A stretch of DNA of 64,000 nt from Pseudomonas urmiensis (GCF_014268815.2 NZ_JABWRE020000001.1:4469001-4533000); one strand, 5' to 3'; positions 50,768 to 60,293 are shown, counted from the first letter of the stretch. Program-made: numbers and translations. Notes: generated by a model not told the origin, from the sequence alone.

Positions 50768-52045
50768 TCAGGCCGGCACCTCGCGGCGGTTATGCTGCTG
50801 TGCATGCAGGCGGGCGAAAGCCCGAGCCAGGCGCAGCAGCATCTCGTCAATATTGCCTTTGCTCACGGTTAGCGCCGGAGAGAAGCGCACCACATCCGCC
50901 TGCGGCGCATTGAGCAACAAGCCTTCGTGCAGCGCCGCCTCGACCAGCTCCTGAGCCAGGTCTTCTTGCAACTGCAACGCCCACAGCAAGCCTTGCCCGC
51001 GTACCTCGCCCTGGCCATAGCGACCGGCCAGGCGGCTCAAGCCCTCGCGCAAGTGCCGGCCACTGTCCTGGACGTGCTCGAAGAACCCCGGTTCGAGCAC
51101 CGTGCGCAATACCGCCAGGCCCGCGGCGCTCATCAGCGCATTGCCATGATGACTGCCTTCCAGCTCGCCAGGTTCGGCGCAGCAGGCAGTGCCCCGGGCC
51201 AGCAAGGCCGCCAGCGGCACGCCGCCACCCAGGCCTTTGCCGAGGGTGATGATGTCGGCACGCACGTCGTAGGTTTGCTCGGCCAACAAGGCGCCGCAGC
51301 GACCAATGCCGGTCTGCACTTCGTCGAGGATCAGCAGGATGCCCAGCTCGCGGCACAGCTGCTCGACCCCCTTGAGGTACTCACGAGTGGCCGGGATGAC
51401 CCCGGCCTCGCCCTGGATAGGCTCCAACATGATCGCCACAGTGCGCGAGTCGACCGCAGCATGCAGCGCTGCCAGGTCGTTGAACGGCACCTTGCTAAAG
51501 CCCGGCAGACCGGGTTCGCAGCGGTTGCAAGGCAGCGGGTCGGACGCCGACAGCGCGCCCAGACTGCGACCATGGCAGCCCTGGCTGGCAGTGATGATGT
51601 GGTAGGCGCCGTTACGATGGAGCTGGCCCCACTTGCGCGCCAGCTTGATCGCACCCTCGCAGGCCTCGGCGCCACTGTTGAGCAAGTACGCCTGATCACT
51701 GCCGGTGCTCTGGCACAGGCGATTGACCAGTTCCAGCAACCCTCGGCTGTGAAAGCCCGCACCGGGGTTGATCAACGCCTGGGCCTGGTTACCCAGTGCC
51801 TTGACCAACACGCTGGGGCTATGGCCGAGGCTGTTGACCGCGCAGCCCTGGGTGAAATCCAGATAAGCATGGCCGTCGTCGTCCCACAGCCAGGAACCCT
51901 GGCCACGCACGAACACCTGCGGCGCGCGCTCGGCGCTCGGCATCAACCGCTCGCGAGACAACGTTGCCGCCTGCGGCTCGATTGCCGCTGCACGCTTGGG
52001 CTCGGCAACGACAGCGGCCGAGCGGCGCAGGTTGAACAGGTTCAT
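50768..52045 (-). CDS. Class III PLP-dependent aminotransferase (acetylornithine/ornithine aminotransferase-like)
   Basis: 425 residues. PLP-binding features of class III aminotransferases are visible: NSGAEACEGAIKLARKW, GCHGRSLGALS, LDEVQTGIGRCG and the Schiff-base lysine in TLGKGLGGG. Between them is a cysteine-containing DPLPCNRCEPGLPGF insertion. Related to ArgD/AruC but with an extra basic N terminus of about 40 residues. Functional substrate unknown; class III aminotransferases near pqq clusters have been named pqqI in other pseudomonads. GGAG precedes the ATG. Divergent from the LysR gene, the likely regulator. Confidence 0.88.
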   Translation of the reverse strand: MNLFNLRRSAAVVAEPKRAAAIEPQAATLSRERLMPSAERAPQVFVRGQGSWLWDDDGHAYLDFTQGCAVNSLGHSPSVLVKALGNQAQALINPGAGFHSRGLLELVNRLCQSTGSDQAYLLNSGAEACEGAIKLARKWGQLHRNGAYHIITASQGCHGRSLGALSASDPLPCNRCEPGLPGFSKVPFNDLAALHAAVDSRTVAIMLEPIQGEAGVIPATREYLKGVEQLCRELGILLILDEVQTGIGRCGALLAEQTYDVRADIITLGKGLGGGVPLAALLARGTACCAEPGELEGSHHGNALMSAAGLAVLRTVLEPGFFEHVQDSGRHLREGLSRLAGRYGQGEVRGQGLLWALQLQEDLAQELVEAALHEGLLLNAPQADVVRFSPALTVSKGNIDEMLLRLARAFARLHAQQHNRREVPA

Positions 52046-52274
52046 CAGGGCTCCAACTCATCACGCAAGATGGCGGTCAAGGTCCGGTCATATGCCGGAA
52101 AGTATTGATCAGGCCTAAAACCGATCTTTTAGCCTTGCCTATCAAAAGTGTTTTTCATCAGCGGTAACAATCGGTCAAATGATCGCTGTGTAGCGCTTGA
52201 ATACGGCGATAGACTAGGGGCTTAGCGGCCACGCGGCCATTTCGTTTTTCCAGCTTTTTCGATAAGTGTTACTT
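52046..52274. promoter_or_regulatory. Divergent control region between aminotransferase and LysR gene
   Basis: This 229-base region is AT-richer than its neighbours and separates two divergently transcribed genes, the typical location of a LysR operator. No single T-N11-A box stands out well enough to assign. No ORF is supported here. Confidence 0.4.
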
Positions 52275-53198
52275 ATGGATTTTCGCCAACTGCGCTATTT
52301 CGTCGCGGTGTACGAGGAAGGCCACGTGGGCCGTGCCGCCGAGCGCCTGTCGCTGTCGCAACCCGCCCTGTCGCAACAGATCCGGCAGCTGGAACATAGC
52401 CTCGACCTGAGCCTGTTCGAGCGCAGTAACAAGCGCCTGTTGCCGACCCTTGCCGCGCACACCCTGTACAACCATGCGCAGCCGCTGCTCGATGGCTTGC
52501 AGCGGGCGCATGAGGCCATGCGCAACTTCAAGGGCCAGTCGCTGCGCACCCTGGCCATCGGCGTGCTGCAGACCGTGCGGCCAAGCCTGGTGCCGCAGTT
52601 GCTGGAGCGGGTACGCAAGGCCCAGCCGCATTTGGTCGTGCAGATCTATGAACTGTCGGGGCTGGAGATCGAACGGCGGCTGCTCAATGGCAACCTGGAC
52701 ATCGGCATCAGCTACCTGCCGCCACGACAGCCCGGCTTGCATGGTTTGATGCTGTACGAAGATGAGCTGCAGCTGGTCATCCCCAATACCCATCCCTTGA
52801 AAGACTTCAAGAAGGTCTCGATCAGACAAGCCGCCGAATTGCCCATGCTGATGCTGGGCGAGGAGTTTCAGATCCGGCAGATCTGGAAAGAACAGTTGGC
52901 CAACCAGGGGCGGCGGCCGCAGGTGCAGGCCGAGATGAACAACATGGGCGGGATTCTCGACAGCCTGGCGCACACTTCGCTGGCGACCATTCTGCCGGGG
53001 CGGGCCAAGGATGCTGCCGAAGACGATCAGGAGCTGCTGTGGAAGCCGCTGAGCGAGCCACGAGTACCGCTCAAGGTGGGTTTGGTGTTTCGCGATGCCC
53101 AGCGCCAGCAGGCGTCTGTGGAGCTGCTGCGCACGCTGCTGGAACAAGAAACCGACGCCCGTGCGCTGGGCGTTTCGCCATTGGACGTGTTGGGATAA
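52275..53198 (+). CDS. LysR-family transcriptional regulator (CynR/CbbR-like)
   Basis: 307 residues from ATG 52275 (MDFRQLRYFVAVYEEGHVGR); a GTG three codons upstream is possible. N-terminal winged helix-turn-helix (AAERLSLSQPALSQQIRQLE) and C-terminal effector-binding domain (about 90-290). It is divergent from the aminotransferase gene and probably controls it, and is closed by a strong terminator. Confidence 0.92.
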   Translation: MDFRQLRYFVAVYEEGHVGRAAERLSLSQPALSQQIRQLEHSLDLSLFERSNKRLLPTLAAHTLYNHAQPLLDGLQRAHEAMRNFKGQSLRTLAIGVLQTVRPSLVPQLLERVRKAQPHLVVQIYELSGLEIERRLLNGNLDIGISYLPPRQPGLHGLMLYEDELQLVIPNTHPLKDFKKVSIRQAAELPMLMLGEEFQIRQIWKEQLANQGRRPQVQAEMNNMGGILDSLAHTSLATILPGRAKDAAEDDQELLWKPLSEPRVPLKVGLVFRDAQRQQASVELLRTLLEQETDARALGVSPLDVLG

Positions 53199-53214
53199 AA
53201 ACACGCGCACAAAG

Positions 53215-53238
53215 AAAACCCCGCCGAAGCGGGGTTTT
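53215..53238. terminator. Bidirectional-type terminator after LysR gene
   Basis: AAAACCCCGC and GCGGGGTTTT pair over CGAA: a symmetric stem with A-tract on one side and T-tract on the other, 16 bases after the LysR stop. It can terminate transcription from both directions. Confidence 0.88.
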
Positions 53239-53571
53239 CCAGACTGTTTCCCTGACATCCCTATCGTCCCGCCACCCTGGCAGGAACTCCTACGTGTCCC
53301 TGTTCTGTCCTTTGCGCTTCCTACGCTCCGTCCATGTAAGAAAGATTAACCGTGGATCCAATCTTATGAAAGAGGCGAAAAGTCACCACGTTGCGTAAGA
53401 GAATGCTTACAAATGTAAGTCATTTTTTGTCAGCCCTAATCTTGGGTCCGCTTTTGCGGCCCTTCGCGGGACAAGCCCGCTCCCACAGGGATAGCGCCGC
53501 TCTGACGGGCGCCGCCGTACCTGTGGGAGCGGGCTTGTCCCGCGAAGGGCCGCGCAGCGGACCCAGAATTA
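53239..53571. repeat. Intergenic region with 121-base REP-containing palindrome
   Basis: No gene is seen. A short hairpin CTTAC-AAAT-GTAAG followed by a T-rich tract lies at 53406-53430. A large palindrome occupies 53444-53564: GGGTCCGC pairs with GCGGACCC at the outside, then GCCCTTCGCGGGACAAGCCC and further bases pair with their complement inside. It ends eight bases from the stop of the minus-strand acyl-CoA dehydrogenase and probably marks that transcript's end. The REP core here reads GGACAAGCCCGC rather than GGGCAAGCCCGC. Confidence 0.85.
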
Positions 53572-55350
53572 TCAAAACTGCGCAGCATCCAGCAGGTACA
53601 GCGACTCACTCCCGGCCTTCACCGAAGCCACAAGCGAATCCACCCGCGGCAGCAATCGGGCAAAGTAGAACCGCGCAGTGCCAAGCTTGGCGCCATAGAA
53701 CGCTTCATCCCCCTCACCCGCCTTGGCAGCCCGCGCCATCAACGCCCACATATAGGCGTAAGCGACATAACCAAAGGCGTGCAGGTACTCCACCGACGCC
53801 GCACCAATCTCGTTCGGATTAGCCTTGGCCTGCTCCAGTACCCACTCAGTCAGCCCATCGAGCTGTTCCAAGGCAGCGCCCAACGGCTGAGTGAACTCGC
53901 CCAGATCTGCCCCGGCAGTACCGATGAATTGACGAATCTCGTCAGCGAACAGGCGATAGAACGCGCCGCCGCTGCCCACCACCTTGCGCCCCATCAGGTC
54001 GAGGGCCTGAATGCCATTGGTACCTTCGTAGATCTGCGTGATGCGCACATCGCGCACCAGCTGCTCCTGGCCCCATTCACGGATGTAGCCGTGGCCGCCG
54101 AACACCTGCTGGCCGTGCACGGTGCACTCCAGGCCCAGGTCGGTGAGGAAGGCCTTGGCCACCGGGGTCAGCAGCGCAACCAGCTCCTCACTGCGTTTGC
54201 GGGTGACGGGGTCTTCACTGTATTTGGCGCTGTCCAACTGCATCGCGACATAGGTGGAGAACGCTCGGCCACCTTCGATCTGTGCCTTCATGGTCAGCAG
54301 CATGCGCCGCACATCCGGATGGACGATGATCGGATCGGCCACCTTGTCCTTGGCCTGCGGGCCAGTGGGCGAGCGGCTTTGCAGGCGGTCGCGGGCGTAC
54401 TCGACGGCGTTCTGGTAAGAGCGCTCGGCCGAAGCCAGGCCCTGAATGCCCACACCCAGGCGCTCGTAGTTCATCATGGTGAACATCGCCGCCAGGCCTT
54501 TGTTGGGCTCACCCACCAGGTAACCGACCGCCTCGTCGAAGTTCATCACGCAGGTAGCCGAGCCCTGGATACCCATCTTGTGCTCGATCGAGCCGCAGGT
54601 GGCCGGGTTGCGCGCGCCCAGGCTGCCATCCGCATTGACCAGGAACTTCGGCACCAGGAACAGCGAGATGCCCTTGGGCCCAGCCGGGGCATCTGGCAAC
54701 TTGGCCAGCACCAGGTGAATGATGTTCTCGGTCAGGTCGTGCTCACCGCCGGTGATGAAGATCTTGGTGCCGCTGACCTTGTAGCTGCCGTCGGCCTGGG
54801 GCTCGGCCTTGGTGCGGATAATCCCCAGATCGGTGCCCGCATGGGGCTCGGTCAGGCACATGGAGCCGGCCCAAACGCCGGCATACATGTTCGGCAGGTA
54901 CTGCTCTTTCAGCGCTTCACTGGCGTGAGCATTGATCGACAGGCAAGCGCCAGCCGTCAGCATCGGGTACAAGCCGAAGGCCAGGCTGGAGGCGTTGACC
55001 ATTTCCTCGACCTGGGCCGAGATCGCCTTGGGCATGCCCATGCCGCCGAACTGCGGGTCGCCGCCAACGCCGACCCAACCGCCTTCGGCGTAGGTCTTGT
55101 AGGCATCGATGAAACCGGCTGGGGTGCGCACTGCGCCGTTGTCCCAATGGCAGCCCTCTTCATCGCCAGAGCGGCTCAAGGGCGCGATGGACTTGCTGGT
55201 GACCTTGCCCGCTTCTTCCAACACGGCCATGGCCGTGTCTTGGTCGACCGCCTCGGCAAGTTCGGGCAGCTGCGACCAGAGCGTGGCCACGTCGAAGACT
55301 TCATTGAGAACGAAGCGCATATCGCGCAGGGGCGCTTTATAGTCAGCCAT
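53572..55350 (-). CDS. Long-type acyl-CoA dehydrogenase (DmdC/FadE-like)
   Basis: 592 residues, the long class of acyl-CoA dehydrogenases with an extra C-terminal domain. FAD/substrate features include MCLTEPHAGTDLG, ITGGEHDL, and the catalytic-region segment QIYEGTNGIQALDLMGRK. The N terminus MADYKAPLRDMRFVLNEV is shared with its paralogue at 57064-58869 ([14 protein letters not shown]). Such enzymes oxidise medium to long acyl-CoA or 3-methylmercaptopropionyl-CoA; which substrate applies here is unknown. Monocistronic, following a GGDEF gene on the same strand. Confidence 0.93.
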   Translation of the reverse strand: MADYKAPLRDMRFVLNEVFDVATLWSQLPELAEAVDQDTAMAVLEEAGKVTSKSIAPLSRSGDEEGCHWDNGAVRTPAGFIDAYKTYAEGGWVGVGGDPQFGGMGMPKAISAQVEEMVNASSLAFGLYPMLTAGACLSINAHASEALKEQYLPNMYAGVWAGSMCLTEPHAGTDLGIIRTKAEPQADGSYKVSGTKIFITGGEHDLTENIIHLVLAKLPDAPAGPKGISLFLVPKFLVNADGSLGARNPATCGSIEHKMGIQGSATCVMNFDEAVGYLVGEPNKGLAAMFTMMNYERLGVGIQGLASAERSYQNAVEYARDRLQSRSPTGPQAKDKVADPIIVHPDVRRMLLTMKAQIEGGRAFSTYVAMQLDSAKYSEDPVTRKRSEELVALLTPVAKAFLTDLGLECTVHGQQVFGGHGYIREWGQEQLVRDVRITQIYEGTNGIQALDLMGRKVVGSGGAFYRLFADEIRQFIGTAGADLGEFTQPLGAALEQLDGLTEWVLEQAKANPNEIGAASVEYLHAFGYVAYAYMWALMARAAKAGEGDEAFYGAKLGTARFYFARLLPRVDSLVASVKAGSESLYLLDAAQF

Positions 55351-55473
55351 GACAACCTCTCGCTAGTAGGGTCGGGGCGGTCACGCAGGACCGCGGCACT
55401 GGGATGAGGGCAGTGTAACCGAACAACTTTTGCGAGACATAGGGTCATCACATGACCAATAAGTCACCAACGG

Positions 55474-56757
55474 TCACGCCATTCGCACCGCCCCGCGCCG
55501 CGATTGCTGACCGAACATCATCACGCAATTGCGCCCTGCACCTTTAGCGCTGTAGAGCGCTTCATCCGCCGATTTGAGCACCGCTTCTGGGTTGCGGTGA
55601 TCTCCCAGGCGTTCGGCGACACCAATACTGATGGTCACCGACACCGTGCTGTTGGCCCCACCAGCACGGCGCTGGCGCCCTGCCGAATCATCCTGCGGAC
55701 GATTGTTCTGGTCACGCAGCTGGATAGCATAGTTGGCGATCATCTCGCGCACCGCTTCCAGATGCGGCATGCACTCCTCAGCGGTCTTGCCAGCGAACAC
55801 CAAGGCAAACTCCTCGCCCCCGTAGCGATAAGCCCTACCGCCACCGGTGACTTTGGACAGGCGGCTGGCGACCAGGCGCAGCACCTGGTCACCGACATCG
55901 TGGCCATGGGTGTCGTTGAATTTCTTGAAGTGATCGACGTCGGTCATGGCGATCACATAGTTGCGGCCAAGGCGCTGCATCCGCTCGTTCAGGGCGCGAC
56001 GACCCGGCAGGCCGGTCAGCTCGTCACGGAAGGCCATCTGGTAGGCCTCGTGGGAAACCGCCGCCGCGATCATCAGCATCACCTGACTGCACATGATGTT
56101 CAGGGTGAACGGCAGGATGAAGGTTTTGGGCAGCATCCAGAAAATACCGATCAGACCAATGATCTGCGCCGCATGCAGTGGCCGTGGCTGGCGCAGGTAC
56201 TGCACCACCAACAAGATGAACACGCCGAAGAACAGTGGGTAGGCCAACTGGATCAGACTCATCCACTGACCATGCAGCGAGGGCCAGCGAATCTCTGCCA
56301 GCCAGGCCAGCAGGGCGTCCGGAAAGCTCTGCTCAAGGGCCACCGCTACGCTGCCGACCGCGAACAGCACGGCAAACCGGGCCAGCATGTCCTGGGCCAG
56401 ATGGGTGCGTTCCTGCCAAGCCGCGAATAAGCCGAACAATGCCGGCAACAGTAGGCACACAAGATGGAAGATGACGGCGGCGTCTTCACGTACCCGACCG
56501 TTATCGCGGTAGAAGTCGGTCTGGGTATCGAGCAAGAAGTAGGCGATGTACACCGTGACCATCAGGAACAGTTCCCGCTGGCGGCGGTATACCGCGCAGT
56601 AGGCACCGCCCAGCAACAGGACCAAGGTGGGCAGGACATTGAACAGCGACGTGAAGAAGACGCTGAGGTCTCGCACGTAAGCCGCCGCGAGCCCCGACAC
56701 CAGCAACACCAGCGACGGTAGGAAATGGCTCACGCGTACAGCGGATAGTTGAAACAA
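55474..56757 (-). CDS. Membrane-bound diguanylate cyclase (GGEEF)
   Basis: 427 residues from a TTG at 56757 with GGAG upstream; a GTG at 56733 is an alternative. Six or seven membrane helices occupy residues 1-235 without an obvious periplasmic sensor domain, followed by a GGDEF domain (about 245-410) with RDELTGLPGRRAL, DVDHFKKFND and YRYGGEEFALVF. Active-site residues for c-di-GMP synthesis are present; no RxxD inhibitory site precedes the signature (GGRAYRYGGEEF). It lies between two acyl-CoA dehydrogenase genes. Confidence 0.9.
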   Translation of the reverse strand: MFQLSAVRVSHFLPSLVLLVSGLAAAYVRDLSVFFTSLFNVLPTLVLLLGGAYCAVYRRQRELFLMVTVYIAYFLLDTQTDFYRDNGRVREDAAVIFHLVCLLLPALFGLFAAWQERTHLAQDMLARFAVLFAVGSVAVALEQSFPDALLAWLAEIRWPSLHGQWMSLIQLAYPLFFGVFILLVVQYLRQPRPLHAAQIIGLIGIFWMLPKTFILPFTLNIMCSQVMLMIAAAVSHEAYQMAFRDELTGLPGRRALNERMQRLGRNYVIAMTDVDHFKKFNDTHGHDVGDQVLRLVASRLSKVTGGGRAYRYGGEEFALVFAGKTAEECMPHLEAVREMIANYAIQLRDQNNRPQDDSAGRQRRAGGANSTVSVTISIGVAERLGDHRNPEAVLKSADEALYSAKGAGRNCVMMFGQQSRRGAVRMA

Positions 56758-57063
56758 GGGTAATCTCCGACCCGGCAGATCAATAATGGCATTGTGCCTT
56801 TAGTTCATCGGCAGCGCACATGAATAGATGAATACACCGGGTGTTTAACGGCAGATTGGCCCTGCTCCTTGAGGTTTTCTCGTTACCAGATACAACAGCG
56901 CCTGTAGGAGCAGGCTTGCCCGCGATGGCGTCAGCAGGTTCAACGATGCTGTCTGGGCAAGCGCCATCGCGGGACGAGCCCGCTCCCACAGGATTTTTGT
57001 AGTGCTAAAAGCAAAAAACCGCCTGCCGGTGAGGGCAGGCGGTTTTTCGTACAGCCGCTGGGC
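56758..57063. repeat. Intergenic region with divergent REP pair and terminator
   Basis: About 306 bases without a gene. A REP pair at 56901-56992 has variant arms: CCTGTAGGAGCAGGCTTGCC on one side and GGACGAGCCCGCTCCCACAGG on the other, showing base changes relative to the core elsewhere. A terminator follows (listed separately). The upstream 140 bases probably hold the promoter of the GGEEF gene on the minus strand. Confidence 0.75.
57014..57047. terminator. Strong terminator of the acyl-CoA dehydrogenase gene
   Basis: AAAAACCGCCTGCC and GGCAGGCGGTTTTT pair perfectly over a six-base loop, 17 bases downstream of the minus-strand stop at 57064. The symmetric A/T tracts allow termination in both directions. 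Confidence 0.92.
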
Positions 57064-58869
57064 TTAGATCGACAGGCCGAAATGCTCTTCGTCCATCGCC
57101 ATCAGGTTGCCAGCGCCGGACAGCATGGCTGCGACGTGGGTGCGGGTACGTGGCAGGATGCGCTGGAAGTAGAAGCGCGCAGTCTGCAGCTTGGCGGTGT
57201 AGAACGCCTCTTCGCTGGTGCCAGCAGCCAGTTTCTCAGCCGCCAGGCGGGCGATGTCGGCCCAGAAGTACGCAAGGCAAGCGTAGCCGGAGTACATCAG
57301 GTAGTCGACCGAAGCGGCGCCGACTTCCTCACGGTCCTTCATGGCGGCCATGCCGATCTTCATGGTCAGCTCGCCCCATTCCTTGTTGATCGCCGCCAGT
57401 GGCTCGACGAACTCCTTGACCGACTCATTGCCTTCTTGAGCCTGGCAGAACTTGTGGACGATCTTGGTGAAGCCCTTGAGCGCTTCGCCTTGGGTCATCA
57501 GCACCTTACGCCCGAGCAGGTCCAGGGCCTGGATGCCGGTGGTGCCTTCGTACAGCATCGAGATACGGCTGTCGCGCACGTTCTGCTCCATGCCCCACTC
57601 GGCGATGAAGCCATGGCCACCGTAGATCTGCACACCGTGGTTGGCGGCTTCGAAACCGACTTCGGTCATGAACGCCTTGGCGATCGGAGTCAGGAACGCC
57701 AGCAGGGCGTCGGCCTTTTTCTTGGCCTCTTCATCCTGGCTGTACTTGACGATATCGACCTGCTGGGCGGTGAAGTAGACCATCGCGCGGTTGCCTTCGG
57801 CGAAGGCCTTCATGGTCAGCAGCATACGCCGCACGTCGGGGTGGACGATGATCGGGTCAGCGGCCTTGTCCGGAGCCTTGGGGCCAGTCAGCGAGCGCAT
57901 TTGCAGGCGATCACGGGCGTACTTCAAGCCCCCCTGGAACGCCACTTCAGCGTGGGCCAGGCCTTGCAGCGCGGTACCCAGGCGAGCGGTGTTCATGAAG
58001 GTGAACATGCAATTGAGGCCCTTGTTGGCGGGGCCGATCAGGTAGCCGGTGGCGCTGTCGAAGTTCATTACGCAGGTGGCGTTACCGTGGATGCCCATCT
58101 TGTGCTCGAGCGAACCACAGCTGACGCCATTGCGCTCGCCCACGCCGCCATCGGCGGTCGGCAGGAACTTGGGCACGATGAACAGCGAGATACCTTTGGT
58201 GCCCGCTGGGGCATCAGGCAGGCGAGCCAGGACGATGTGGACGATGTTATCGGCCATGTCGTGCTCGCCAGCGGAAATGAAGATCTTGGTGCCGGACACT
58301 TTGTAGGAGCCATCAGCCTGTGGTTCGGCCTTGGTCCGCAGCATGCCCAGGTCGGTGCCGCAGTGCGGCTCGGTCAGGCACATGGTGCCGGTCCATTCGC
58401 CAGTCACCAGCTTGGTCAGGTAGGTCTCTTGCTGCTCGGCGGTGCCGTGCTCGGAGATGGTGTTCATGGCGCCGTGCGACAGGCCTGGGTACATGCCCCA
58501 CGACCAGTTCGACTCACCGACCATCTCGCTCACCGCCAGGCCCAGCGACTCAGGCAAGCCTTGGCCGCCGTGGTCGACGTCATGGGCCAGGCTCGGCCAG
58601 CCACCTTCGACGAACTGCTTGTAGGCCTCCTTGAAGCCGGTGGGGGTTTTAACGCCCGACTCGCTCCAGGTGCAGCCTTCCAGGTCACCAACGCGGTTCA
58701 GCGGGGCCAGCACCTGCTCACAGAATTTCGCGCCTTCCTCAAGAATCGCGTTGACCATATCGGGCGTGGCGTCCTCGCAACCCGGCAGGCTTTGATAGTG
58801 CGCTTCATAGCCGAGCAGCTCGTCGCGAACGAAGCGAATATCACGCAAGGGGGCTTTGTATTCAGGCAT
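57064..58869 (-). CDS. Long-type acyl-CoA dehydrogenase, paralogue (DmdC/FadE-like)
   Basis: 601 residues from ATG 58869 ([20 protein letters not shown]), with AGAGGTTC upstream; the frame continues to 58941 without support. Same domain order and motifs as the enzyme at 53572-55350 ([39 protein letters not shown]). Ends in a short C-terminal tail. The two genes are probably an old duplication within fatty-acid or related acyl-CoA catabolism. Confidence 0.94.
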   Translation of the reverse strand: MPEYKAPLRDIRFVRDELLGYEAHYQSLPGCEDATPDMVNAILEEGAKFCEQVLAPLNRVGDLEGCTWSESGVKTPTGFKEAYKQFVEGGWPSLAHDVDHGGQGLPESLGLAVSEMVGESNWSWGMYPGLSHGAMNTISEHGTAEQQETYLTKLVTGEWTGTMCLTEPHCGTDLGMLRTKAEPQADGSYKVSGTKIFISAGEHDMADNIVHIVLARLPDAPAGTKGISLFIVPKFLPTADGGVGERNGVSCGSLEHKMGIHGNATCVMNFDSATGYLIGPANKGLNCMFTFMNTARLGTALQGLAHAEVAFQGGLKYARDRLQMRSLTGPKAPDKAADPIIVHPDVRRMLLTMKAFAEGNRAMVYFTAQQVDIVKYSQDEEAKKKADALLAFLTPIAKAFMTEVGFEAANHGVQIYGGHGFIAEWGMEQNVRDSRISMLYEGTTGIQALDLLGRKVLMTQGEALKGFTKIVHKFCQAQEGNESVKEFVEPLAAINKEWGELTMKIGMAAMKDREEVGAASVDYLMYSGYACLAYFWADIARLAAEKLAAGTSEEAFYTAKLQTARFYFQRILPRTRTHVAAMLSGAGNLMAMDEEHFGLSI

Positions 58870-59167
58870 TGCGATGAACCTCTTGAGGAGTCCGGTGGGG
58901 TGACCGCTGATACCGACCAGCTCTTGGTGGCTTTCGGTCAAACAGTTGTTTGAAACTTACGTTTAGGGGCCGGTAATGTCAAGGAGGGACTATGGTGCCA
59001 TTTACGTCGCGAAACAGGGCATTTATGCCACGGCCAAACAAACATGGGAGCGGGCTTGGCTCGCGATGACATCCGAGCCTTCGACCACGTGATCAGGGCT
59101 GGCGCAATCGCGGGGCAAGCCCGCTTCCACGAGAACGTTTCCCACGAGAAAGTTGTGGTACCTGCAA
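58870..59167. repeat. Intergenic region with degenerate REP pair
   Basis: A REP pair spans 59045-59130, with altered arms (GGGCTTGGCTCGCGATG and CGGGGCAAGCCCGCTTCCA) around a 45-base spacer; the two arms no longer match perfectly. The region upstream (58890-59040) should contain the promoter of the acyl-CoA dehydrogenase; no element was identified with confidence. Confidence 0.7.
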
Positions 59168-59464
59168 TCAGGCGTAGGTGTCGATGAACCTGCCGAGCAT
59201 TTCATCGGAAGCCTTGGCGACTTTCACGCCCAGTTCGACTTCATTTTTGCCCAGCGCCAGTTGCACGGTGCTGGTGGCCAGATCCATTTGCTGACTGCGA
59301 TCGACAGCGCGCAGGCGCTCGGCCTGATAGTCGCTGGACTGGCTGGTGGCGTTGCGCTCAACGCTTTGGTTGGCGATTTGGCTGGCGGCCTGATCGACGC
59401 GGTTCTGCCCGGCCTGGATGGCGCCGAGACCCGCGTAGTAGGCGGAGCTACCGGTGATTTCCAT
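59168..59464 (-). CDS. Uncharacterised small helical protein
   Basis: 98 residues, MEITGSSAYYAGLGAIQAGQ and onward; helical, rich in A, Q, S and ending DEMLGRFIDTYA. No cysteine, no signal peptide, no membrane segment. The layout (short N-terminal AGLGAIQAGQNRVDQAAS segment and a C-terminal amphipathic helix with VELGVKVAKASDEML) recalls flagellar rod/hook-type helical ends, but I do not recognise the family. It is a stand-alone gene between an acyl-CoA dehydrogenase and the biotin operon. Confidence 0.7.
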   Translation of the reverse strand: MEITGSSAYYAGLGAIQAGQNRVDQAASQIANQSVERNATSQSSDYQAERLRAVDRSQQMDLATSTVQLALGKNEVELGVKVAKASDEMLGRFIDTYA

Positions 59465-59611
59465 GTCAAAACTCCAATGACGCTGGATAACGAACAGGCT
59501 TCATTAAAGCAGCCCTAGGGCGAAAAGGCCCGTTTAAATCCCTAATAGCCTAGTGCCAGCTGATAGACCCGAGGCATATCCGTCAAACTCCGCGGCCTAG
59601 CCTTGCCCAAA

Positions 59612-60292
59612 CTAATCCAGCAAATCCAACTGCAGGTATTCAGCCACCGCAGCACCACTGGCCTGCTTAAGCTTGGGCACCCGCCCCAGACAAGGCGCCG
59701 GGAGCCGCTCAGCCAGGCTGGCAAGGTTCTCTTCCAAGCGCGAAGTCCGCGGCTCGATGATGTTCGCCACCCACCCGGCCAATTGCAGCCCATCCCGAGC
59801 AATCGCCTCGGCACTGAGCAGCGCATGGTTGATGCAGCCCAAACGCACCCCCACCACCAAAATCACCGGCAGCTTCAGGGCAATCGCCAGATCGGACAGA
59901 TTGGCGTGATCAGACAGCGGCACCCGCCAGCCACCGGCGCCTTCGATCAGGGTGAAGTCCGCGTCCTGCTTGAGCACAGCCTGCATAGCTGCCAGCAGCG
60001 CAGGTACGCCGAGCGCGATTCCAGCTTCCCGCGCCGCCAGATGAGGGGCGATGGCCGGCTCGAAAGCAAACGGGTTGACCTGCTCATAGGCCAGCTTGAA
60101 CGTGCTTTCGTCGATCAGCGCCTGCGCATCGGCATTGCGCAACCCCTTGGCAGTCACCGCACACCCGGACGCTACCGGCTTGGCGCCGAGGGTGCTCAGC
60201 CCTTGCAGCCTGGCCGCATGCAAAAGGCCGGCGGCGATGGTGGTCTTGCCGACGTCGGTGTCGGTTCCGGCGATGAAATAGGCCTTGCTCAT
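59612..60292 (-). CDS. bioD: ATP-dependent dethiobiotin synthetase
   Basis: 226 residues from ATG 60292 (MSKAYFIAGTDTDVGKTTIA), with the P-loop GTDTDVGKTT at 9-18. Forms dethiobiotin from diaminopelargonic acid, CO2 and ATP. Last gene of the bioBFHCD operon, one base after bioC. The open frame extends 39 bases upstream into bioC and was not used. Confidence 0.95.
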   Translation of the reverse strand: MSKAYFIAGTDTDVGKTTIAAGLLHAARLQGLSTLGAKPVASGCAVTAKGLRNADAQALIDESTFKLAYEQVNPFAFEPAIAPHLAAREAGIALGVPALLAAMQAVLKQDADFTLIEGAGGWRVPLSDHANLSDLAIALKLPVILVVGVRLGCINHALLSAEAIARDGLQLAGWVANIIEPRTSRLEENLASLAERLPAPCLGRVPKLKQASGAAVAEYLQLDLLD

Positions 60293-60293
60293 G

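Noticed and set aside
53406..53430. Hairpin with T-run as terminator for a missing gene
   Set aside because: Only five base pairs and no adjacent coding sequence ending there; the LysR gene already has a strong terminator at 53215-53238.
57082..58953. 623-codon open frame on the plus strand opposite the acyl-CoA dehydrogenase
   Set aside because: Complement of a highly biased gene; repeated HD/QA-rich low-information sequence, no ribosome-binding site or family motif. The same applies to the 542-codon frame at 53779-55407 and the 571-codon frame at 31917-33632.
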